The notes under the pieces are model-generated. The model worked only from the letters and a program-made list of their open reading frames with translations, ran no database searches and was not told where the DNA came from. This document shows, piece after piece, positions 27,230 to 35,964 of a DNA stretch of 64,000 bases. The stretch covers positions 1-64,000 of the forward strand of contig NZ_PJME01000029.1 of assembly GCF_002954775.1 (NCBI RefSeq). Direction: 5' to 3'. Each line of letters starts with the position of its first letter. Position 1 is the stretch's first letter. This stretch comes from Streptomyces geranii. GTDB taxonomy: Bacteria > Actinomycetota > Actinomycetes > Streptomycetales > Streptomycetaceae. A program made the position numbers and the translations under genes.

Positions 27230-28657
27230 TCACGGGTTCGGTGAGGGTGTGATGTCCAGCTCGGTGGCGACCACGACGTTGGGCGAACGGGTCCACTTGT
27301 AGTGCGAGTTCCAGCTCGTATCGACGGCGTCGACGAAGAAGCACCGCTCCTCGCCGTCCGGTTCGGTGGTGTAGGCGAACGACGTGGTGTCGGGGCCCAG
27401 CCACTCGAACTCGGAGGCGTAGCAGACCTGTTCCTCCTCGTCGCGCAGGAGTTCGCCGACGTAGACGACGTACCGGTGGAGGTCGGGGGCGGGGTTCGCG
27501 TCCCAGGCCAGCTGGAAGCCGTACTCGGTCGGGGTGGCCGTCAGGCCGGTGACGGCGGGCGGCGGGGTGAGGTCCTCGCGCTCGCCGGAGGTGGCCGTGG
27601 AACGGGCGGACTCGTTGCCCGCCGGGTCGAGACTCGTCACCCGGTAGTAGTAGGTGACGCGGTCGGCCGCGGAGGCGTCCAGATAGAGGAGTTTGTCCGT
27701 GCTGCCCACCCGGGTGTACGTGCCGTTCTCGCTCGCCGCGCGGTAGACGCGGTAGGACGCCGCTCCCGGCACCCCGTTCCAGTCGAGTCGTAGCCCCTCG
27801 TAGGTGGAGGCGGCGATCAGGCCCTTGGGCGCGGCCAGGGGGGTCCTGTCGACCGTCGCCACGGTCAGATCGGCGGTACCCGCGGATTCGTTGCCGGCCT
27901 TGTCGTGGGCGCGGACCTCGTAGGCGTACGTGTCACCGGTGTTGGGGACCGTCGAGTCCGTGTACGTGGTGGCGGTGGTCGTCGCGAGGGGCGTGCCCGG
28001 GAACGAACTCCCGTTCAGGCGGCGGTAGACGCGGTAGCCCGCGAGGTCCAGCTCCTTGTTCTTCGCCCAGGTCAGCTTCGCCTTGCCCGTCGCCTTGTCG
28101 TACGTCACCGAGGGCGCCGTCGGGACGAGCGGCTTGACCTTGTCGACGGTCGCCGAAGTCCTGGGCGTATAGGCGAAGTTGACGTTCGCGTTGCCTGTCC
28201 AGGACGCGTAGTCGACGCGGAGGGTGTGCTTGCCGGACGGGATCGTGAGGTTGACGGTCTTCTTCGCCGTCGACGTCACGTTCTTCCAGATGTCGACCTT
28301 GACCTTGCCGTCGACGTAGACGCGTATCCCGTCCTGGACGGCGACGGTGAGGGCGAAGGGCCCACCGGAGCCGAAGTCGCGGGCCACGGTCCACCGCACG
28401 CCGAAGTTGTCCTTCGGAAGACCGGCGGCGGGGGCCTTCGCACCCCAGTTCTCGGCGACGGCGGCGTCGCAGTCCGTCCGCTTCGGCGTACCGGAGAAGC
28501 CGGTGTTCGCGAAGAACTGCCGCTGGTAGACGGGCGAGACGCACGTCGTCGCGGCGGAGGCGGCCGGGGTGGCGGTGCCGAGCAGGGCGCCGGTGGTGGC
28601 GAGCACGAGGGCGGTGGCGGTGGTGGCCGTGGCTGTCGTGCGTCTGGCTGGGTTCAA
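27230..28657 (-). CDS. secreted PA14-like/fibronectin III protein (paralogue C), C-terminally short
   Basis: A 475-residue exported protein from TTG 28657, with the same signal peptide and ribosome-binding site as paralogue A (identical DNA). It has a PA14-like domain and about three fibronectin III modules. It closely follows paralogue B up to VVATELDITPSPNP, where B has VVATELNTTPSVPTPTGSP and a further module; C stops there. The last module of an ancestor thus seems lost, with the next gene (B) beginning 43 bases on. Shared promoter at 28711-28740 and a perfect 17-bp 5' UTR hairpin. Function unknown. Confidence 0.85.
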   Translation of the reverse strand: MNPARRTTATATTATALVLATTGALLGTATPAASAATTCVSPVYQRQFFANTGFSGTPKRTDCDAAVAENWGAKAPAAGLPKDNFGVRWTVARDFGSGGPFALTVAVQDGIRVYVDGKVKVDIWKNVTSTAKKTVNLTIPSGKHTLRVDYASWTGNANVNFAYTPRTSATVDKVKPLVPTAPSVTYDKATGKAKLTWAKNKELDLAGYRVYRRLNGSSFPGTPLATTTATTYTDSTVPNTGDTYAYEVRAHDKAGNESAGTADLTVATVDRTPLAAPKGLIAASTYEGLRLDWNGVPGAASYRVYRAASENGTYTRVGSTDKLLYLDASAADRVTYYYRVTSLDPAGNESARSTATSGEREDLTPPPAVTGLTATPTEYGFQLAWDANPAPDLHRYVVYVGELLRDEEEQVCYASEFEWLGPDTTSFAYTTEPDGEERCFFVDAVDTSWNSHYKWTRSPNVVVATELDITPSPNP

Positions 28658-28702
28658 TGCGGTCCTTCGGGTCCTGATCGTCAACGGCGAGAAAAGGGCC
28701 GT
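28622..28702. repeat. 81-bp block identical to 24121-24201
   Basis: The signal-peptide and leader segment shared exactly with paralogue A. Confidence 0.75.
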
Positions 28703-28714
28703 TGACGATCAGGA
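28672..28714 (-). promoter_or_regulatory. 5' UTR stem-loop of paralogue C
   Basis: A perfect 17-bp inverted repeat (arms 28672-28688 and 28698-28714, 9-base loop) starts at the predicted transcription start and ends just before GAAGGA. Confidence 0.65.
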
Positions 28715-28740
28715 CTCGCAAGGATGTGGATTGGTTGTAC
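28711..28740 (-). promoter_or_regulatory. shared bipartite promoter, paralogue C (and B)
   Basis: On the minus strand: GTACAACC, 15 bases, GAGTCCT. The two bases before GTACAACC are TT instead of the usual CC. Confidence 0.6.
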
Positions 28741-28772
28741 AAGTCTTGTGATTAATTTTGATTTCTGAGGTG

Positions 28773-30740
28773 TCAGCCCACCTTGAACCGGATCGTGGCC
28801 GACGCCCCCGTCCGGCCCCCGTAGTAGTCCACCGTCCGCACCTCGAAGGTGTACGTCCCCGATGCGGGCGGCGTCCACGTCACCGTCGGGTCCGGCGTCC
28901 GCGTGTAGCCCGTGTCGCCGCTGAACCGGTACTCGTACCCCCAGACCAGCCGGTCCGTCGCCGGGGTCAGTGTCACCTTCAGCGCGGTGCCCGAACCGCC
29001 GTGCGCCGCACAGTCGTTGGCGGTGCAGGGCGTGTACGGGGCGGACAGCGCGATCGTCGGCGGCAGCGGCGCGGTCGGCGTCGCCGGGGTCCCCCGGTCC
29101 ACCGTGACCACGCCCGTGGGCGCCGACTCGTTGCCGTACTGGTCGTTCACCGTCACGTAGTACGAGGCGGGTCCTGCCGGGGCCGAGGTGTCGTCGAACG
29201 CGAGCGAGGTGTAGTCGTCCTCGCTGATCCTGGTCCAGGCGTCGGACGTACCGATCCGGCGGTAGATCCGGTAGCCGTAGCGGCTGTTGTCGGCCGAGTA
29301 GTCCCAGGTCAGCCGGGTGTCGCTGTCACGCAGCGTGCCCGTCAGACCGGTGGGCGCCGCCGACTCGCCGGGCGCGGGCCGGGTCGCCGTGACCGTCTCC
29401 GACACCGGCGAGATGTTCCCGTACGCGTCGATCGCCTGGACGCGGTACGCGACCGCCGCGCCCACCTCCGCCGCCATGTCGTTGTACGAGGTCCCCGTCA
29501 CCAGGTCCGGGCCGTCGGGGTCGGAGGACTGGCCGGTCGGGACCGCCCACACCTCGTAGACCTCGACATCGGCCGAAGAGGCCTGCCAGCGGACCGCGTT
29601 GCCCGCCGTGGTGCCCTTCGCCGTCAGGCCCGTGACCTGGTCGGGCGCGGTGGTGTCCGGTTCGCCGGGGTCGACGGTCGCGGACGGCACGGACTCGTTG
29701 TCGTACTTGTCGACGGCCGTGACGCGGTAGTACGCGCGCTGCTTGATGTTCGCCGTGACGTCCGTGTAGTAGGTGTCGCCGACCGCCCACACGATCCGGG
29801 TGTACGGACCCTGCGGCGCGCTCGCGCGATAGACGCTGTACGAGAACGCGTCGCCGACCGCGTTCCAGTCGAGCCGCAGAGTGGAGGCGCCCACGGTCAC
29901 CTTGACGCCGGTGACCTGAGCGGGCGGCGTCTTGTCGGCGGTGGTGACGGTGACGTCGGCACTGCCCGCCGACTGGTTTCCGGCCTTGTCGTGGGCGCGG
30001 ACCTCGTAGGCGTACGTGTCACCGGTGTTGGGGATCGCCGAGTCGGTGTAGGTGGTGGCGGTGGTCGTGGCGAGGGGGGTGCCCGGGAACGAACTCCCGT
30101 TCAGGCGGCGGTAGATGCGGTACCCGGCGAGGTCCAGCTCCTGGTTCTTCGCCCAAGTCAGCTTGGCCCGCCCGGTGTTCTTGTCGTACGTCACCGAGGG
30201 GGCCGTCGGGACGAGTGGCTTGACCTTGTCGACGCTCGCCGAAGTGCGGGGTGTGTAGGCGAAGTTGACGTTGGCGGAGCCCGTCCAGTTGGCGTAGTCG
30301 ACGCGGAGGGTGTGCTTGCCGGAGGGGATGGTGAGGTTGACGGTCTTCTTCTGGGTGGTGGTGACGTTCTTCCAGAGGTTGACCTTGGCCTTGCCGTCGA
30401 GGTAGACGCGTATGCCGTCCTGGGCGGCGACGGTGAGGGCGAAGGGCCCGCCGGAGCCGAAGTCGCGGGTCACTGTCCACCGCACCCCGAAGTTGTCCTT
30501 CGGGAGACCGGTGGCGGGGGCCTTGGCGCCCCAGTTCTCGGCGACGGCGGCATCGCAGTCCGTCTTCTTCGGCGTACCGGAGAAGGCGGTGTTGCCGAAG
30601 AACTGCCGCTTGTAGGTGGGGGAGGCGCACGTCACAGTGGCGGCCGAGGCGGGGGTGGCGGCGACCGAGCTGAGCAGTCCACCGGCGGTGGCGAGTACGA
30701 CGGCGGTCGCCGTGGCGGTCGTACGTCTGGCTGAGATCAT
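28773..30740 (-). CDS. secreted PA14-like/fibronectin III protein (paralogue D)
   Basis: A 655-residue exported protein from ATG 30740, with the same GAAGGA site as A and C. Signal peptide MISARRTTATATAVVLATAG, cleavage near TPASA. It has a PA14-like domain (NTAFSGTPKKTDCD, then GIRVYLDGKAKVNLWKNV), then about five fibronectin III modules; the last has a small Cys pair (TPCTANDCAAHG) and an Ig-like end (SGTYTFEVRTVDYYGGRTGA). Shared promoter at 30848-30879 with a long 5' leader of about 100 bases that crosses a C-rich (polypurine on the + strand) tract. Function unknown; extracellular. Confidence 0.85.
   Translation of the reverse strand: MISARRTTATATAVVLATAGGLLSSVAATPASAATVTCASPTYKRQFFGNTAFSGTPKKTDCDAAVAENWGAKAPATGLPKDNFGVRWTVTRDFGSGGPFALTVAAQDGIRVYLDGKAKVNLWKNVTTTQKKTVNLTIPSGKHTLRVDYANWTGSANVNFAYTPRTSASVDKVKPLVPTAPSVTYDKNTGRAKLTWAKNQELDLAGYRIYRRLNGSSFPGTPLATTTATTYTDSAIPNTGDTYAYEVRAHDKAGNQSAGSADVTVTTADKTPPAQVTGVKVTVGASTLRLDWNAVGDAFSYSVYRASAPQGPYTRIVWAVGDTYYTDVTANIKQRAYYRVTAVDKYDNESVPSATVDPGEPDTTAPDQVTGLTAKGTTAGNAVRWQASSADVEVYEVWAVPTGQSSDPDGPDLVTGTSYNDMAAEVGAAVAYRVQAIDAYGNISPVSETVTATRPAPGESAAPTGLTGTLRDSDTRLTWDYSADNSRYGYRIYRRIGTSDAWTRISEDDYTSLAFDDTSAPAGPASYYVTVNDQYGNESAPTGVVTVDRGTPATPTAPLPPTIALSAPYTPCTANDCAAHGGSGTALKVTLTPATDRLVWGYEYRFSGDTGYTRTPDPTVTWTPPASGTYTFEVRTVDYYGGRTGASATIRFKVG
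30390..30473. repeat. 84-bp block identical to 23803-23886
   Basis: The PA14 segment of paralogue D that matches paralogue A exactly. Confidence 0.75.
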
Positions 30741-30756
30741 GCGGTCCTTCGCATCC

Positions 30757-30830
30757 GGAGAGGGGCGGAGAGGGGCAGAGGGAGGCGGGGAGGGGCGGAG
30801 AGGGCGGAGAAGGGGTCGAGAGGGGCGGAA
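30757..30830. repeat. polypurine G-rich tract in the leader of paralogue D
   Basis: About 74 bases almost free of pyrimidines on the + strand, made of GAGGGGCG-like units. It has many runs of three to four G and could form a quadruplex on this strand. It lies between promoter and start codon of paralogue D. Confidence 0.6.
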
Positions 30831-30847
30831 TCGGGCCGCCGATGATC

Positions 30848-30879
30848 AAGACCCGTGACGCGCGCGCTTGGTTGTACGG
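30848..30879 (-). promoter_or_regulatory. shared bipartite promoter, paralogue D
   Basis: On the minus strand: CCCGTACAACC, 15 bases, GGGTCTT, about 108 bases before the start. Confidence 0.6.
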
Positions 30880-31070
30880 GATACTGGTGAAGGATGAGTG
30901 ACGGCTGTCTGTGCGGGAGTTCTCGACTTCTCCACGTGATCAGCGGAGCGTGATGTTTTGATCTCATTAAGTGATTCCGCTTGACGTCCGGGTGTTCGTC
31001 CACGTTGGCTTTCAGCCACATGGGTCGCACTGATGCGGCCCCGTCCGGAAACGCCTGAAGTGAGCACCGA

Positions 31071-32198
31071 ATGCCCAGAACGTCCCGATCGCGCCGCATA
31101 TCCGTAGCCGTGGCAGCCTCCACGGCGATGGTCTCCCTCGCGGCGGGCTGCGGGGTGCTCGAGTCCGGCGGCGGGGCGACCGAGGCGACGCCGGCCAAGG
31201 GCAACGACATCACGGTCGGGCTGCTGCTTCCGGAGACGGAGAACACGCGCTACGACAAGTTCGACTACCCGATCATCAAGAACAAGGTGCGGTCGCTCAC
31301 CAACGGCCAGGGCCGGGTCGAGTACGCCAACGCGGGGGCCGACGCGGCCAAGCAGGCCAGGCAGCTGCAGCAGATGATCGACGACAAGGTCGACGTCCTC
31401 CTCCTCGACGCGGTGGACGCGCACGCCATCGCGAGCGGGGTCAAGAAGGCCAAGGAGGCGGGGATTCCCGTCATCGCGTACGACAGGCTGGCCGAGGGCC
31501 CCATCGACGCGTACATCTCCTTCGACAACGAGCTGGTCGGCGAGGTGCAGGGACGTTCCCTCCTGGAGGCGCTCGGCGGTGACGTCGACACCGCCGCGAA
31601 GATCGTCATGATGAACGGCTCGGTGACCGACCCGAACGCGGCCCAGTTCAAGGAGGGTGCGCTCTCCGAGCTGAAGGGCAAGGTGACGATCGCGCAGTCC
31701 TTCGACACGAAGGACTGGAAGCCGGAGAACGCCAAGTCGAACATGACGAAGGCCATCGCGGCCATCGGCAAGGACAACATCGCCGGTGTCTACTCCGCCA
31801 ACGACGGCATGGCGGGCGGCATCATCGAGGCCCTGGAGGCGGCGGGCGTCACCAAGCTGCCCCCGATCACCGGCCAGGACGCCGAACTGGCGGCCGTGCA
31901 GCGGATCATCTCCGGCGAGCAGTACATGAGCGTCTACAAGTCGTACCCCCAGGAGGCGGAGACGGCGGCGGAGATGGCGGTCTCCCGCATCCAGGGCCGC
32001 GACATCCAGTTCGACGCCCTGACCCGCGACAAGGTGGACAGCCCCACCAACGAGGACATCCCGGCCCAGTTGGTGAGCGTGGTCGCGCTGACGACGGCGA
32101 ACATCAAGAGCACGGTGATCGAGGACGGCATCTACAAGGTGTCGGACATCTGCACGACGAAGTACGAGGCTCAGTGCGAGGCGCTGGGCCTCAAGTAG
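31071..32198 (+). CDS. sugar ABC transporter substrate-binding lipoprotein (XylF-like)
   Basis: A 375-residue membrane-anchored binding protein. The signal peptide ends in a lipobox LAAGC (Cys27). The mature part is a type I periplasmic-binding fold: ITVGLLLPETENTRYDKFDY, VDVLLLDAVDAHAIASGV, GIPVIAYDRL, VYSANDGMAGGIIEAL and ITGQDAELAAVQRIISGEQY are typical of the xylose/ribose-binding family. No permease or ATPase gene is next to it, so it is an orphan that must use a transporter elsewhere, or act as a sensor. The C-terminal DICTTKYEAQCEALG has two cysteines. Substrate unknown; a pentose or similar sugar is inferred. Confidence 0.88.
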   Translation: MPRTSRSRRISVAVAASTAMVSLAAGCGVLESGGGATEATPAKGNDITVGLLLPETENTRYDKFDYPIIKNKVRSLTNGQGRVEYANAGADAAKQARQLQQMIDDKVDVLLLDAVDAHAIASGVKKAKEAGIPVIAYDRLAEGPIDAYISFDNELVGEVQGRSLLEALGGDVDTAAKIVMMNGSVTDPNAAQFKEGALSELKGKVTIAQSFDTKDWKPENAKSNMTKAIAAIGKDNIAGVYSANDGMAGGIIEALEAAGVTKLPPITGQDAELAAVQRIISGEQYMSVYKSYPQEAETAAEMAVSRIQGRDIQFDALTRDKVDSPTNEDIPAQLVSVVALTTANIKSTVIEDGIYKVSDICTTKYEAQCEALGLK

Positions 32199-32598
32199 GC
32201 GGGACGGGGCTCGCCTGAGCGGGCGGGCGTGGTCTCTGACTGCTTGCGTCGGCGGGCGGACCGGCTGCCTGCGCGTGGTGGGGGACCTGGGTCGGTTGCT
32301 CGGGTAGGGGCGACCTGCTCCGGCGTCCTTTTCTGGCCGCCGGGGCAGGTCGCCTCCTCCTTGGGAGAGACCGAGGCCCTCTCGGGGACTCCGGCCCGCT
32401 CGCCCCGGCGCTTCCGCCCGCTCCGGCGGACCCGCGTGCCTCAGCGTGCCGCGTCCGCCCGCGCCGGAGTATCGCCCTGCTCGCCCTGGCGTACCTGCCC
32501 GCCTACCCCGGCGGACCGGTGCTCCGAGGGTGCCGGTTCCGCTCGCCCCCGGAGTACGCACCCGCCCCCCGGAACCCCCTGATGGCGGAGCCCCCCTT
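32199..32598. other. intergenic region, nothing recognised
   Basis: 400 bases between two convergent genes. They are GC-rich and of low complexity with scattered CGGGCGG-type words. I see no RNA gene, no convincing coding frame, and only weak hairpins that could end transcription. Confidence 0.5.
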
Positions 32599-33477
32599 TC
32601 AAGCCACCCTCGTAAACTCCACAGTCACCTCCGGCGGCCCCCCGGCCACCCCCCGGTACACCCCCTTGTGCGGTGTCACGTCGTCGTAGTCGCGTCCCCG
32701 GCCCACCACCACGTGGGACTCGTCCGCGCGGGTTCGGTTCGTCGGGTCGTAGCCGCACCAGTCGCCTGCCCAGTACTCCACCCAGGCGTGGGACTGGCCC
32801 GCCACCGGGCGGTGCAGTTCCGCCTCCCGCTCCGGGTGCAGGTAGCCGGAGACGTAGCGGGTCGGCAGGCCCAGGCCCCGCAGCAAGGCGATCGTCACGT
32901 GGGCTATGTCCTGGCAGACGCCCGCCCCCTGCTCCCACGCCTCCGCCGCCGACGTGTTCACGCCGGTGGCGCCCGGCAGGTACGCCACCCGGTCGGCGAC
33001 CAGCGACGACACCGCGCTCGCCGTCCCGTGCGGGTCGAGGCCCGCCGCCACCTCCCTCGCCCGGTCCAGCAACTCGGCCGGGATCGTCGTACGGGCCGTC
33101 GTGGCCGTGTACTCCAGCAGGCGGGACGTGGCCGTGCGTTCGGTCAGTTCCAGCCATGGTGGCGCCTCCGGCAGCGGGCCCGGCGGCTGTGTCTCGACCA
33201 GGCTCGACGCCGTGATCGTCAGGTGGGCGTGCGGGTCCATCAGGTCGAAGCCGGTGACCTGGGTGCCCCAGTAGTCCCAGTACGACCAGGTGGGCGTCGT
33301 CGGGTTCACGGTGACCCGCGCGTCCAGCGTCGTCTGGCCGGGCAGCGTCAGCGGGGTCATCCTGACCTCGTTGTGCGAGGACGCGGCGGGCTGGGCGTAC
33401 GCCACGCTCGTCACGTGCCTGATGCGGAGGCGGCGAATTCCCTTGGTGTTCATGGTGGTTGTGTCGATTGTCGTCAT
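32599..33477 (-). CDS. transglutaminase-like cysteine protease-fold protein
   Basis: A 292-residue cytoplasmic protein. The N-terminal half is the beta domain common to bacterial transglutaminase-like proteins (RHVTSVAY, then EVRMTPLTLPGQTTLDARVT). The C-terminal half carries the Cys-His-Asp triad: Cys in EQGAGVCQDIAHV, His in GQSHAWVEYWAGDW, Asp in CGYDPTNR. Start ATG 33477 has GAGGT upstream. It is the third gene of a tight operon with an alpha-E gene (10 bases apart) and an ATP-grasp gene. This trio is widespread, and the enzyme probably cleaves or transfers an amide bond on a peptide made by the ATP-grasp partner (inference). Confidence 0.9.
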   Translation of the reverse strand: MTTIDTTTMNTKGIRRLRIRHVTSVAYAQPAASSHNEVRMTPLTLPGQTTLDARVTVNPTTPTWSYWDYWGTQVTGFDLMDPHAHLTITASSLVETQPPGPLPEAPPWLELTERTATSRLLEYTATTARTTIPAELLDRAREVAAGLDPHGTASAVSSLVADRVAYLPGATGVNTSAAEAWEQGAGVCQDIAHVTIALLRGLGLPTRYVSGYLHPEREAELHRPVAGQSHAWVEYWAGDWCGYDPTNRTRADESHVVVGRGRDYDDVTPHKGVYRGVAGGPPEVTVEFTRVA

Positions 33478-33487
33478 GACTGGTACC

Positions 33488-34420
33488 TCACGCCCCTTCC
33501 CGGGCCCACTCGATCGGTCCCTGGTACGGGAAGAACTTCTCCGCCACCGCCTCCGCCGAGGCCATGCACGCCGTCTGCAAGTCCCTCAGGAGAGAAGGGA
33601 GTTGGTCTTCCATCGCCTGTGAGTCCAGGTACTCCAACCTGGTCCGCAGGCGTCCTATCGGGCGGCGGGCCGGGTCCTGGCGCGGGCGGCCCAGCGCCGC
33701 GAGGCACTCCTCCGCCGTCGTCAGGGCGTGCAGTGCCGAGCGCGGGAAGTCCCGGTCCAGCAGCAGGAATTCGGCCACTCTCGGGGTGTCGCCGAAACCG
33801 CCGTACACCCTCGCGTACGCCTCGTCCGCGCCGGACGCGCTCAGCAGCGTCGGCCAGTCCGGCGCGTGGGCCGCGTCCAACACCCGTACCGACAGCAGCC
33901 GTACCGTCATGTCCACCCGCTCCAGGCTCCGCCCCAGCACGACGAACCGCCAGCTGTCGTCCCGGCTCATCGTGGAGTCCGCCAGGCCGAAGAAGAGGGC
34001 CGCCCGGCGCCGAACCAGCTCCAAGTAGGCGTACGGGCCCGTGCGTCGGGCCGCGAGGCGCTGGTCGGCGAGGGCGTGCCAGGTGGAGTTGAGGCACTCC
34101 CACATCTCCGACGACACCGCCTCGCGGGCGCTGCGGGCGTTCAGCCGCGCCGCACCCAGCGCACCCTCGATCGAGCACGTCGAACGCGCGTCGAAGGCCA
34201 GCTGGTCCAACACCTGCTGCATGTCCACGGGTTGGGCACCCGCGTCCACGCCCAGGATGGCGTACAGCGACCGGCACGCCACGTCCTCGTCGCGCCAGGG
34301 GTCTTCGAGCAGGCGGTGCAGATAGGCGTCCAGGATGCGGCCCGTGGCATCGGCCCGCTCCACGTAACGGCCCGTCCAGGTCAGGGCCTCGGCTATCCGG
34401 GAGAGGATCACGTCGTTCAC
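33488..34420 (-). CDS. alpha-E domain protein (DUF403)
   Basis: A 310-residue, almost all-helical cytoplasmic protein starting at GTG 34420, which overlaps the ATP-grasp stop (GTGA). Recognisable segments are LSRIAEALTWTGRYVERADA, DARSTCSIEGALGAARLNAR and RDDSWRFVVLGRSLERVDMT. The family always travels with circularly permuted ATP-grasp and transglutaminase-like proteins; its biochemical role is unknown. Order and overlap here are canonical. Confidence 0.9.
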   Translation of the reverse strand: MNDVILSRIAEALTWTGRYVERADATGRILDAYLHRLLEDPWRDEDVACRSLYAILGVDAGAQPVDMQQVLDQLAFDARSTCSIEGALGAARLNARSAREAVSSEMWECLNSTWHALADQRLAARRTGPYAYLELVRRRAALFFGLADSTMSRDDSWRFVVLGRSLERVDMTVRLLSVRVLDAAHAPDWPTLLSASGADEAYARVYGGFGDTPRVAEFLLLDRDFPRSALHALTTAEECLAALGRPRQDPARRPIGRLRTRLEYLDSQAMEDQLPSLLRDLQTACMASAEAVAEKFFPYQGPIEWAREGA

Positions 34421-35964
34421 TGCTGCTGCGCCCCTTCCTGTACGAGCTTGAGGTTGCCGTCGGGGCCGTGCTGGCGCGGGGCGACCTCGGGCGGTGCGCC
34501 GGCCGGTCGTACGGGGGCCGGGGTCTCGGCGGGCCCCTCCGCGAGCACCCAGGTGTCCTTCGAGCCGCCGCCCTGGCTGGAGTTGACGATCAGGTTGCCC
34601 TCCTGGAGGGCGACCCGGGTCAGCCCGCCCGGCAGGACCCAGACGTCGTTGCCGTCGTTCACCGCGAAGGGGCGCAGGTCGATGTGGCGCGGCGCCATCC
34701 GCTCACCGGCGAGGGTGGGGGAGGTGGACAGCGCCACCGGGCGCTGCGCGATCCAGCCCCGGGGATCGGCCGCCACGGCCGCCCGGCACTGCTCCAGGGT
34801 CTCCCGGTCCGCCTTGGGCCCGATGACGATGCCCTGGCCGCCGGCGCCGTCGACGGGCTTGATGACCAGCTGGTCGATCTGGTCGAGCACCGCCTCCAAC
34901 TGCCCCGGCTCGTCCGGACGGAAGGATTCCACGTTCGGAAGAATCGGTTCCTCGGAGAGGTAGTACCGGATCAGATCGGGTACGTACGTGTACAGGAGCT
35001 TGTCGTCGGCGATGCCGTTCCCGACCGCGTTCGCGAGCGTGACCGTGCCCGCCTGGGCGGCGCTCAGGATGCCGGGGCAGCCGATCACCGAGTCGGGCCG
35101 GAAGTGGAGCGGGTCGAGGAAGTCGTCGTCCAGCCGTCGGTATACGACATGGACGGGTACCTCACCGCGCGTGGTCCGCATCCACACCCGGTTCTTGCGG
35201 CACACCAGATCGTGCCCCTCGACCAGCTGCACGCCCATCAGCCGGGCCAGCAGGGCGTGTTCGAAGTAGGCGGCGTTGCTCGGCCCGGGGGTCAGGACGA
35301 CCACCCGCGGATCGGCGGTCCCGTCGGGCGCGGCGGCGCGCAGGGCGGCCAGCAGGCGTCCCGCGTAGCCGTCGACGGGTACGACGTGCTGCTCGGCGAA
35401 GAGCGAGGGGAAGATCCGGGTCATCGCCCGCCGGTTCTCGATGACGTACGACACCCCGGACGGCACCCGGACGTTGTCCTCAAGCACCCTGAAGTCCCCG
35501 GCCTCGTCCCGGACGAGGTCGATGCCGGCGACGTGGATGCGTACGCCGCCCGGTGGCTCGATGCCGTGGGCGGCCCGATGGAAATGAGCCGAACTCAGCA
35601 GCAGCCGCCAGGGCACGACACCGTCCTCGAAGGCCCGGCAGTGGCCGTAGGCGTCCGCGAGGTAGGCCTCCAGGGCCCGCACCCGCTGGGCCACCCCGCG
35701 CTGGATCAGATCCCACTCCAGCGCGTCCAGGATTCGCGGCACGAGGTCCAGTGGCCAGGGCCGTTCCTCGCCCGCGAAGGCGTAGGTCACCCCGCGGTCG
35801 GTGAACGCCCGGGCCATCTGGTCGGCGCGGAACCGCAGTTCGGTCGGCTCGATGGGCTGGAGCGCCGCCAGTACCGGCTCATAGGCGGCCCTGACCTCAC
35901 CCGGCCGCACAAACATCTCGTCCCACGCGTCGGCCAACGCGTACGCGTCAAATATGTCCGCCAT
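34417..35964 (-). CDS. circularly permuted ATP-grasp protein (DUF404/DUF407)
   Basis: A 515-residue protein from ATG 35964 (MADIFDAYALADAWDEMFVR); the longer frame upstream has no support. Residues about 190-460 contain the permuted ATP-grasp core: VPSGVSYVIENRRAMTRIFP, DPRVVVLTPGPSNAAYFEHA, GCPGILSAAQAGTVTLANAV, LVIKPVDGAGGQGIVIGPKA, IAQRPVALSTSPTLAGERMA and PRHIDLRPFAVNDG. Such enzymes are thought to ligate amino acids or peptides using ATP. First gene of the operon with alpha-E and transglutaminase. The substrate is unknown. Confidence 0.92.
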   Translation of the reverse strand: MADIFDAYALADAWDEMFVRPGEVRAAYEPVLAALQPIEPTELRFRADQMARAFTDRGVTYAFAGEERPWPLDLVPRILDALEWDLIQRGVAQRVRALEAYLADAYGHCRAFEDGVVPWRLLLSSAHFHRAAHGIEPPGGVRIHVAGIDLVRDEAGDFRVLEDNVRVPSGVSYVIENRRAMTRIFPSLFAEQHVVPVDGYAGRLLAALRAAAPDGTADPRVVVLTPGPSNAAYFEHALLARLMGVQLVEGHDLVCRKNRVWMRTTRGEVPVHVVYRRLDDDFLDPLHFRPDSVIGCPGILSAAQAGTVTLANAVGNGIADDKLLYTYVPDLIRYYLSEEPILPNVESFRPDEPGQLEAVLDQIDQLVIKPVDGAGGQGIVIGPKADRETLEQCRAAVAADPRGWIAQRPVALSTSPTLAGERMAPRHIDLRPFAVNDGNDVWVLPGGLTRVALQEGNLIVNSSQGGGSKDTWVLAEGPAETPAPVRPAGAPPEVAPRQHGPDGNLKLVQEGAQQQ

